6,184 bases of DNA from Desulfobacteraceae bacterium (GTDB taxonomy: Bacteria > Desulfobacterota > DSM-4660 > Desulfatiglandales > Desulfatiglandaceae): contig DQZA01000112.1 of NCBI GenBank assembly GCA_011042035.1, positions 1 through 6,184 of the forward strand. Direction: 5' to 3'. The translations under genes were made by a program, and so were the position numbers. Positions 1 through 5,666 of this stretch are shown here, piece after piece; the first letter of the stretch is position 1; each line of letters starts with the position of its first letter. Below the pieces are notes generated by a model that searched no databases, had not been told where the DNA came from, and worked only from the letters and a program-made list of their open reading frames with translations.

Positions 1-494
1 CCATATGAATCTTCCGGCAGGCCTGGCATATCAAATATCTGAACCTTCTGGTCAATCCCATCGATCAATATCACCGTATCACCACTGCCCTTCCCCACCA
101 CCGCCAAGGCATCAAATCCCGAGAATTTGAGATACGGCCCAAAATATCCACCTACATTGGAATCAATGGGGATTCCAGTGGTGGGTGATATGGCCGCCAC
201 GATACTCTTGCCAGAACCCGGGAAAGTAGGGGTGCCTCCCAAGGGACCCGAGGCAATGCAAACGGCGTTTTCGGGATCATTCCACCTGGTTTTCTCATTC
301 GCGCAATTCCACAGAAGCCACAGGCCAAAACCCTTGCCGCCTATAAAGACCTCCTTCATTTTATCTGAGACAGGCTCTACGGAAATCTCTGGTTTTGAGA
401 GATCCACCCGAAGGGTCTGATTAGCATATCCCTTATCTATCTCGGGCCTGACATATTCAAAGGTCTTAATTTCTTTTGCATCTAACTCGGGCAT
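1..494 (-). CDS. Aldehyde:ferredoxin oxidoreductase family protein, N-terminal part (gene runs off the left edge)
   Basis: This is the first 164 codons of a tungsten-pterin enzyme of the aldehyde:ferredoxin oxidoreductase (AOR) family, which is normally around 600 residues and cytoplasmic. Family members oxidise aldehydes to acids, or in some cases run in reverse, with ferredoxin as electron partner. I translated it by hand from the ATG at 494. Landmarks are TLRVDLS (27-33), IGGKGFG (51-57), SGPLGGTP (82-89), PGSGK (92-96), ISPTTGIPIDSNVGG (102-116) and FGPYLKFSGFDA (118-129), the typical order of the AOR N-terminal pterin-binding domain. The start is supported by a perfect AGGAGGA at 507-501, six bases upstream. 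About 22 residues precede the usual family start near Y23. A Lys (K96) stands where the P. furiosus enzyme has Arg; the Asn of DSN is kept. The catalytic C-terminal half and the 4Fe-4S cysteines lie outside the window, so the subfamily and substrate cannot be named. It is the fourth gene of the regulator-dehydrogenase operon, 33 bases after the DadA-like gene. Confidence 0.9.
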   Translation of the reverse strand, partial: MPELDAKEIKTFEYVRPEIDKGYANQTLRVDLSKPEISVEPVSDKMKEVFIGGKGFGLWLLWNCANEKTRWNDPENAVCIASGPLGGTPTFPGSGKSIVAAISPTTGIPIDSNVGGYFGPYLKFSGFDALAVVGKGSGDTVILIDGIDQKVQIFDMPGLPEDSY

Positions 495-500
495 TTCTTG

Positions 501-507
501 TCCTCCT
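501..507 (-). promoter_or_regulatory. Strong ribosome binding site of the AOR gene
   Basis: On the minus strand the sequence reads AGGAGGA, then six bases, then the ATG at 494. It fixes the start of the partial AOR gene, which would otherwise be uncertain because the protein has an N-terminal extension relative to the family. The strength of the site suggests high translation of this gene relative to the upstream operon members, which have weaker sites. Confidence 0.8.
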
Positions 508-527
508 ATCTCAACCATAAGCCAGGG

Positions 528-1679
528 TTATTTAAGTGCCTCCTGACCTGCAAACTCCCTATAAGGGGAAAACTCCTTCAAGATGATTGAGTCATTCTCA
601 GTGCTCTCACCGGTAATCATCCTTGCCAATAGCTCTCCAATTCCTGGCCCAAGCATGAAGCCCTGTCCACACATCCCCGTGGCATGCAACAGCCCTTCAA
701 CATCGCGGTTCCAACCCACAATGGGAGAGCCATCTGGAGTCATGGGATAAAGCCCCCGCCACATGCGGCGCACTCTCAGATTTTTCAAGCGGGGTAACAG
801 TGATACCATCCTTGCGCTTACCTGGGGCAGGAATACGGACGTTTCTCTCTTGTCCGTACCTATGATGGGAGGATCAGGGGTTATACAAAACACCACCTGG
901 CCCCGCTTGTTTTGATAGAAATAGAAATTCTTGGATCCTGGCCCCGGCCTCAAGTCCACTACCATACAGGCAAAGAAGCCCTTTACCGGCTCGGTGATGG
1001 CTGCCTCATGGGAATCAGAATAAACAGGGATATCCACTCCAATGCTCTTGCACACCATGGCCGAAGACGGGCCTGCTGTGTCTACCACTACCGGTGCCTT
1101 ATATAACTGTCCCCCCGCCACCACGCCGTTTACTTTCCCATTATCGGAAGAAATAGTATCGACCCGGAGCCCAAAACGAAACTCTGCGCCATCTGAAACA
1201 GCCTTGCGATAAAATGCATTTATGGCAAGAAGTGGAGAGGCTGATCCATCTTCAGGCGAGAAGGTGCCGCCAAGAAGGCCCTCTTCATTGATTCCGGGTA
1301 AAACCTCTTTGATCTTTTCGGGCCCCACGTAGTCTATATTCAGGCCATATTTTTTCTGAATTGGGAGAATCCCTTTAAGGATATCCTCTTCTTCCTTCCT
1401 ATAGACAGGAAACAAATAGCCCCCCTCCAGCCATTCTATGTCTTCTCCGGTTTTCTCTTCCCAGGTGGAGAATATCTCCAAGGACCTTAAGGCCACCAGT
1501 ATCTTCCCAGGAGAGGAATGCGTAGCCCTGATACCCCCTATAGCATGCTTGTTTTCCCCCTGTCCCGGTGAGGCATTTTGATCCACCACAAGGGTCCTTA
1601 CACCTTTTTCCGCAAGGGCCATCGCCGTTGGTACCCCTATGGATCCGGCCCCTATAATTATCACATCATAGCTGCTCAT
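528..1679 (-). CDS. DadA-like FAD-dependent oxidoreductase, catalytic (beta) subunit of a two-subunit amine/imino-acid dehydrogenase
   Basis: A 383-residue cytoplasmic flavoprotein of the DAO/DadA family, which includes sarcosine oxidase beta, HcnC, opine oxidase B and the proline dehydrogenase beta subunit. Such enzymes oxidise the C-N bond of a secondary amine or D-amino acid to an imine. The FAD-binding Rossmann motif GAGSIG is at residues 10-15, followed by the acidic end of the second strand (VVDQ). A GGIRATHS segment follows where relatives have GG-R. The C-terminal family signature is TPDGSPIVG (from 314) and ATGMCGQGFML (333-343). The Cys that covalently holds FAD in monomeric sarcosine oxidase aligns with Gly309, so the flavin is probably non-covalent. 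I chose the ATG at 1679 because GAGSIG then lies ten residues in, GGAG sits nine bases upstream, and the nine extra residues from the alternative ATG at 1706 look non-native. It overlaps the upstream subunit gene by 14 bases, which suggests translational coupling and a complex. The substrate is unknown. Confidence 0.88.
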   Translation of the reverse strand: MSSYDVIIIGAGSIGVPTAMALAEKGVRTLVVDQNASPGQGENKHAIGGIRATHSSPGKILVALRSLEIFSTWEEKTGEDIEWLEGGYLFPVYRKEEEDILKGILPIQKKYGLNIDYVGPEKIKEVLPGINEEGLLGGTFSPEDGSASPLLAINAFYRKAVSDGAEFRFGLRVDTISSDNGKVNGVVAGGQLYKAPVVVDTAGPSSAMVCKSIGVDIPVYSDSHEAAITEPVKGFFACMVVDLRPGPGSKNFYFYQNKRGQVVFCITPDPPIIGTDKRETSVFLPQVSARMVSLLPRLKNLRVRRMWRGLYPMTPDGSPIVGWNRDVEGLLHATGMCGQGFMLGPGIGELLARMITGESTENDSIILKEFSPYREFAGQEALK

Positions 1680-3762
1680 CTTCTTCTTCTCCAAAAACAC
1701 CAGCAAAGGTTCCTATGGGCACTTCCACAAACAGGGGGCGATCCACCCTGTCCACCACCTGATCCAAGTCTATCCCCTCTTCCTTGAAGAGCCTCAGGAT
1801 CATGGGTCTGCACGTCTTGGACCCGCACGCTCCCATTGTTGCCCTGGTTATGGCCTTGAGCTGATTGATATCCCTCACCCCGTTTCTGATAGCGCTGCGA
1901 ATCTCCCCTGCAGTCACCCTTTCACAGCGGCACACAATGGCTTCATCCATTGGAAGGGCTTCCTCATAGGTCTGGGTAGGCCTTACCTCCGCGTGTTGGA
2001 CCCTGATGCCTATTGCCTTTACCGCCTTCTCTGGCTCCATCTGAACCTGAACCAGCAAGGTCCGCGGGAATTTCTTTTTCAATGAAAGCACCTTCTTCAC
2101 GGGATAAGTTCCAAGGGGATTTCCATCATCATCGGTTACCTCCACCTCTTGGCCCACCTCAACGGTCTCCTTCCAGATCTCGTATGGCAAGGTTACAGTG
2201 GGAAGCTGGGTATCCTTCCTGTAATCCACAAGGGTAATGGCAAAACCCGGACACACCGCCACACATGACATGCATCCCTTGCACATCTCCTCATCTATTA
2301 TATACGGAAGGCCAGTTATAACGTCGCCCTCGGTCCTGATGGCATTTTCAGGGCAGACCGATGTGCATGGATTACAAGCAATTTCTTGATAGCAGTGGAA
2401 AACGGGTTTTACGCCAGATCGGCTTGCTGGTGGAGTCTTGATGGAAACTTTCCCTGGCTTGGATTTCAGAATCTCTGCCTTTTCCTCCCACTCCTGCGGT
2501 ATGGGCTCGGCGGTCTTGCCCAGTGCCCTTGCTATCTTCAGCCCCTCAATTTTACCAGCAAACATGGCAGCCGATGCCTCGGCGATTTCCCCTGCATCCC
2601 CTGCCACATAGGCGTCCATCCCCCATTGCTTGGCCTTGACGTAAAATTCATTAACCTCTGTTAGACCAACAGCGATAAGGAGCGTATCTATTTCAAAGGT
2701 CTTATATGATCCAGGTACTATCTGCCATTTCTCATCCAAGGCAGCAATGGTTACCGATTCAACGTGGTCCTTGCCGTGGGCTTCAACCACCGTATGGCTC
2801 GTAAAAATGGGGACCCCCAGACGTCTCAATTTATCAGCATGAACCTTGTATCCTCCCACCTGGGGTAGTGCCTCGGCAAGCCCTACCACCTCTATTCCAG
2901 CCTGGATGGCATGGTAGCCTGCGATGAGTCCCACGTTTCCACCGCCGATTATAAATACCCTATTGGATGACTTTACGAGATCGCGATTTACAAGGGTCTG
3001 GAATGCCCCTGCCCCGAAAACACCAGGCAAGGTATTGCCAGGGAACGTGAGCATCCTTTCCCTGGCCCCTGTTGCCACCAGCAGCTTCTTGTGTCTTATC
3101 ATTCGGTAGGTCTTATTTGTAACGGCTCCGATTATTCCATCGGAAAAAACTCCCACCGCCGTGGTATTAAGCCAAATCCGGACGCTGGAGAGTTCAGAAA
3201 TCTCCTGTTCTAAAATTGACGCAATCTCAAAGCCCCGGGTTCCTGCATGGGAATCTTCGACCGAGCCAAAAAATTTGTGTGTCTGAAGGACAAGCTTCCC
3301 TCCCACTCGGTCCTTATCGTCAATAATTAGAGTGTCGATCCCTAGTCGCCCCAATTCTATTGCGGCTGATAGCCCTGCTGGCCCGGCGCCGATTATCAGG
3401 ACATCTACGTCTGTGATGGGCGATTTCTTGGGGCTAACCGGTTCATCGTCGGCGGGAAGTTCCGGTAGCCCCTCGACGCTTTCAATAAGCATCCCGGACT
3501 GAAGGGGCGTCATACACGCCTTCACCGGAACCCCGTCCGCTATCACTAGACATTGAGAGCATTGGCCATTGGCACAAAACAGCCCCTGAGGACTTCCGTC
3601 CTTAGGATGATGACCGAAGATATGGATATCATTGGCCACTAAGGCGGAGGAAATCATCTCCCCTTCGTAACCACGGAGTGCCCTGCCGTTCCACAGAAAC
3701 TCCACTTCCTTCCTTTCTGGGACATCCAATATTGGATGTTGTGTGATTCTCTTTTCTTTCAT
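1666..3762 (-). CDS. Multi-cofactor FAD/NAD(P)-binding iron-sulfur oxidoreductase, electron-transfer (alpha) subunit (HcnA-HcnB-like fusion)
   Basis: A 698-residue soluble flavoprotein predicted to take electrons from the DadA-like partner. The domains in order are as follows. (1) A 2Fe-2S domain of the HcnA/sarcosine-oxidase-alpha N-terminal type, with C63, C68, C71 and C83 (spacing x4, x2, x11). (2) A pyridine-nucleotide-disulfide reductase fold, with FAD motif GAGPAG (125-130), ATGARER (230-236) and a second dinucleotide motif GGGNVG (273-278), and the AGDAGE flavin signature at 387-392. (3) A two-cluster 4Fe-4S module, with C457, C463, C466, C470-P and C494, C497, C500, C504-P. (4) A beta-rich stretch, about 515-600, that I cannot assign. 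(5) A BFD-type 2Fe-2S domain with C611-x-C613 and C646-x4-C651. The tail contains RPLFVEVPIG. HcnB and opine oxidase A lack the 4Fe-4S insert, so this is a longer relay that could deliver electrons to ferredoxin, NAD(P) or a membrane carrier. The ATG overlaps the regulator's stop codon in ATGA; AGGAAAGG lies upstream. Confidence 0.9.
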   Translation of the reverse strand: MKEKRITQHPILDVPERKEVEFLWNGRALRGYEGEMISSALVANDIHIFGHHPKDGSPQGLFCANGQCSQCLVIADGVPVKACMTPLQSGMLIESVEGLPELPADDEPVSPKKSPITDVDVLIIGAGPAGLSAAIELGRLGIDTLIIDDKDRVGGKLVLQTHKFFGSVEDSHAGTRGFEIASILEQEISELSSVRIWLNTTAVGVFSDGIIGAVTNKTYRMIRHKKLLVATGARERMLTFPGNTLPGVFGAGAFQTLVNRDLVKSSNRVFIIGGGNVGLIAGYHAIQAGIEVVGLAEALPQVGGYKVHADKLRRLGVPIFTSHTVVEAHGKDHVESVTIAALDEKWQIVPGSYKTFEIDTLLIAVGLTEVNEFYVKAKQWGMDAYVAGDAGEIAEASAAMFAGKIEGLKIARALGKTAEPIPQEWEEKAEILKSKPGKVSIKTPPASRSGVKPVFHCYQEIACNPCTSVCPENAIRTEGDVITGLPYIIDEEMCKGCMSCVAVCPGFAITLVDYRKDTQLPTVTLPYEIWKETVEVGQEVEVTDDDGNPLGTYPVKKVLSLKKKFPRTLLVQVQMEPEKAVKAIGIRVQHAEVRPTQTYEEALPMDEAIVCRCERVTAGEIRSAIRNGVRDINQLKAITRATMGACGSKTCRPMILRLFKEEGIDLDQVVDRVDRPLFVEVPIGTFAGVFGEEEDEQL

Positions 3763-4478
3763 TCTTGCCTTTCCTTTTTCCTCATATACTTGGTGAATCG
3801 GGCCACATGGTTCCTGGCTAGCGCCCGGGCCTTTTCTATGTTTTTTTCTTTTATGGCTGCAACAATCTTTCTCAGATCTTCATAATTTTCCTTGAGCCTT
3901 CTATCTCCCATATAAAGCAATGTTTCATAGTAGGAAAAGATGTTTTCTTGAACTATGCGCTCTACTGCCTCATAAATGGGGTTACGCGTAATACGAGCAA
4001 GGGCCAAATGAAAATCCTTATCTGTTTCCAGGAACTCGGAAGCACGCTCTTGGCCAGCCTCAGCGTAAGTGCGCGCGGTTTCCAAAATCTTCTCAAGACC
4101 CTCTAGGTCTTTGCGCTTTGCCCTTTCAGCGGCAAGGGCTGCAATGTCTCCTTCAAATCCTTCTCGAAATTCGGAAAGGTGATCAAGGGAGATCTTCTGA
4201 TGACGTATCAAGAGTGCCAGGCTTTCAGTCACCTTGTCCACAGAGGCAGTTCTTATCATTGCACCGCCCCCCACACCCAACTTGATCTCAACCAGACCCT
4301 TCTGCTCCAGGACCCTTAAAGCCTCTCGAATCGTTCCCCTACTCACCTGGAAGAGTTCCTGAAGATCCCGCTCAGAGGGCAGAAAATCACCTTCTTTTAA
4401 TTCTCCACTGAGAATGTGCTCCTGGATCTGCTCAACAATATCTTGGAACACCCTGTTTCGTTTTGCAGGCTTAAACAT
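3759..4478 (-). CDS. GntR-family transcriptional regulator, FadR/FCD subfamily
   Basis: A 239-residue dimeric DNA-binding regulator. Residues 10-76 form the winged helix-turn-helix, with the family hallmarks GELKEGDFLPSERDL (25-39), VSRGTIREALRVLEQKGLV (45-63) and a glycine-rich wing (68-72). Residues 85-230 form the all-helical FCD ligand-binding domain, whose ligands in relatives are usually small carboxylates or amino acids. Of the four metal ligands described for FCD proteins, D153, H157 and H224 are present, but the third His is replaced by L202 by my alignment, so metal-dependent sensing may be altered or absent. The gene opens the operon, ends in an ATGA overlap with the large flavoprotein gene, and has a TGGT-CTA-ACCA palindrome about 50 bases upstream, so it probably represses its own operon until an inducer binds. 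The ATG at 4478 gives the standard N-terminus (MFKPAKR). No good Shine-Dalgarno precedes it, so expression may be weak. Confidence 0.93.
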   Translation of the reverse strand: MFKPAKRNRVFQDIVEQIQEHILSGELKEGDFLPSERDLQELFQVSRGTIREALRVLEQKGLVEIKLGVGGGAMIRTASVDKVTESLALLIRHQKISLDHLSEFREGFEGDIAALAAERAKRKDLEGLEKILETARTYAEAGQERASEFLETDKDFHLALARITRNPIYEAVERIVQENIFSYYETLLYMGDRRLKENYEDLRKIVAAIKEKNIEKARALARNHVARFTKYMRKKERQE

Positions 4479-4526
4479 GTGTCACAACCCGGTGCAAGCA
4501 TTTAGTTCGCAAGTCTTTGAAATTGT

Positions 4527-4541
4527 AATGGTCTAACCATT
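4527..4541. promoter_or_regulatory. Probable FadR/GntR operator palindrome
   Basis: The sequence reads AATGGT-CTA-ACCATT, a perfect inverted repeat of two 6-base arms around three bases. It fits the TGGT-NNN-ACCA core known for the FadR subfamily of GntR regulators (for example FadR, PdhR and LldR operators). It lies 48 bases upstream of the GntR gene and just downstream of a TTGACA -35 box, so bound repressor would block RNA polymerase. Binding by the adjacent regulator is inferred. Confidence 0.75.
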
Positions 4542-4558
4542 TTCATTTGCTCTGTCAA
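4530..4558 (-). promoter_or_regulatory. Probable sigma70-type promoter of the regulator-dehydrogenase operon
   Basis: On the minus strand a perfect TTGACA (4558-4553) is followed, after 16 or 17 bases, by TTAGAC (4536-4531) or TAGACC (4535-4530), poor -10 boxes that lie inside the operator. A further candidate -10, TACAAT (4527-4522), is 25 bases from the -35 and too far. The -35 box is clear but the -10 is weak, so the exact start site is uncertain. A weak -10 overlapped by the operator fits a repressed, inducible promoter. Confidence 0.45.
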
Positions 4559-4596
4559 GCGCATTTCTAGAATTATAGTTGCCCACCAGAAATTAT

Positions 4597-4616
4597 CCCC
4601 TTGGGGCTGAAAGGGG
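4597..4616 (-). terminator. Possible weak terminator hairpin after the cyclodeaminase-family gene
   Basis: On the minus strand the sequence reads CCCCTT, an eight-base loop, then AAGGGG, followed by ATAATTT. The six-pair GC-rich stem lies in the gap between the two transcription units. The T-run is interrupted, so termination would be partial at best. A second, AT-rich hairpin (AGCTTCTT/AAGAAGTT, 4651-4671) lies closer to the stop codon but has no T-tract. Confidence 0.3.
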
Positions 4617-4650
4617 TAGCGGTGTCTGGGTGGAGGATATTGATGGGGGA

Positions 4651-4671
4651 AGCTTCTTGGTTAAAGAAGTT
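4651..4671. repeat. Short AT-rich inverted repeat in the intergenic gap
   Basis: AGCTTCTT and AAGAAGTT flank a five-base loop (ggtta), with one G-T pair. It lies 12 bases beyond the stop codon of the cyclodeaminase-family gene. There is no T-run on either side, so it is not a standard terminator; it could be a 3' end stabiliser or chance. Confidence 0.3.
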
Positions 4672-4683
4672 GTAAGAGAGTAA

Positions 4684-5646
4684 TCAGTTCAGCTCAATAA
4701 CGGTTCCTAAACCCTTTTCCTCGGCCCTAGACAGTACCGCACCCGCTGCTGCAACATCCTGGGCTGCTAGGCCAACAGACTTGAAAAAGGTTATTTCCTC
4801 ATCGTTGGATCTACCAACATGTGCCCCGGCAACCACTTCCCCGATTTCTGCCTCAATGTGAGGATTCGCTTTGATAATATCGCCCGCTTCGGCAAGGCAG
4901 GCCTCCCTTGAATCCACAAATACCTTGGCGCGTCTTACTGCTTTAGAGTCTATCTCTTGCATATCCGGAGTAAAGGAGCCCACACCAGTTACATGCGCCC
5001 CGGGCCTCAAATCATTCCCATCGAAAAGCGGAGTCTTACTGGTAGTAGCCGCAACAACGATGTCTGCCCCCCGCACGGCCTCACTCACAGGGATATCCGT
5101 CCTTGCTTCAACGCCTTCGGCCCAACTGCTGACTTCCTGGGCAAGGTTTTCAGCTTTCTCTTTTATGGAATCAATAATGATTACCCGTTTTATGGGTCGC
5201 GCCGTCATGACAGCGAGCAACTGTGACCTTCCTTGAACCCCTGCACCAAACAGCACCACGGTGCTTGCATTGTCTCTGGACAACAGTCTGGCTGCTAGAC
5301 CACCTGCGGCTCCAGTCCTCAGGGCTGTCAGGCTTCCACCTTCCATTAGTGCGAGGGGAATGCCCGTTTCTGAATCAATGACGAAGACAGCCCCAGACAC
5401 TACTGGAAGCCCCAAATCTTCGTTACGTTCGTACACGGAGACAATCTTGACGGCGAGATCTTTAGTTTCTTGAAGATATGCGGGCATAAGAAGGGTTACG
5501 CCACGTTCTGTTTGCAATCTTGATCTCAACGGTGACAATGCCTTGCCTGTTGAAAACTGCGCAAACGCAGAGGCCATTACTTCAATTGCTTCGGACATCG
5601 GAAGTGCAGTTTCTACATCGACAGCAGAGAGGATCCTGATTTTCAT
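4684..5646 (-). CDS. Ornithine cyclodeaminase/mu-crystallin family enzyme, probably an imine (ketimine) reductase
   Basis: A 320-residue cytoplasmic NAD(P)-dependent enzyme of the family containing ornithine cyclodeaminase, archaeal alanine dehydrogenase, mu-crystallin ketimine reductase and delta1-pyrroline-2-carboxylate reductase. The substrate-binding half shows R43, LLMPAYL (52-58), K67 in AVKIVSV and R110 in LTALRTGA, matching Arg45, Lys69 and Arg112 of Pseudomonas putida ornithine cyclodeaminase. The Rossmann motif is GAGVQG (134-139). The loop holding the cyclodeaminase catalytic Asp228 reads GSFTPDMQEID (223-233), with Ser/Phe where that Asp should be. Cyclodeamination is therefore unlikely, and reduction of a cyclic imine or dehydrogenation of an amino acid is more likely. 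Length is normal. The start is ambiguous: the ATG at 5646 has GGGG six bases upstream and gives the usual MKIRIL opening, while an in-frame TTG at 5658 has AGGAG 11 bases upstream and adds four residues. It follows the zinc-ribbon gene by about 20 bases, so the two are probably cotranscribed. Confidence 0.87.
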   Translation of the reverse strand: MKIRILSAVDVETALPMSEAIEVMASAFAQFSTGKALSPLRSRLQTERGVTLLMPAYLQETKDLAVKIVSVYERNEDLGLPVVSGAVFVIDSETGIPLALMEGGSLTALRTGAAGGLAARLLSRDNASTVVLFGAGVQGRSQLLAVMTARPIKRVIIIDSIKEKAENLAQEVSSWAEGVEARTDIPVSEAVRGADIVVAATTSKTPLFDGNDLRPGAHVTGVGSFTPDMQEIDSKAVRRAKVFVDSREACLAEAGDIIKANPHIEAEIGEVVAGAHVGRSNDEEITFFKSVGLAAQDVAAAGAVLSRAEEKGLGTVIELN

Positions 5647-5666
5647 ATCGCGCCCCAAATTTCTAC

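Noticed and set aside
127..420. Plus-strand open frame of 97 codons.
   Set aside because: It lies opposite the AOR gene, whose minus-strand translation shows clear family motifs; the plus-strand product has no recognisable features.
1680..1706. Upstream ATG giving nine extra residues on the DadA-like subunit.
   Set aside because: The ATG at 1679 has GGAG upstream and places the FAD motif at the standard distance from the N-terminus; the extension would increase the overlap to 41 bases.
4570..4580. Perfect TATAAT on the minus strand (4577-4572).
   Set aside because: No acceptable -35 box lies 16-18 bases upstream, so I did not call a promoter there, though it could contribute.
4871..5236. 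Plus-strand open frame of 121 codons, with another overlapping it in a different frame.
   Set aside because: Both are antisense to the mu-crystallin family gene; their products have no domain character and look like codon-bias shadows.
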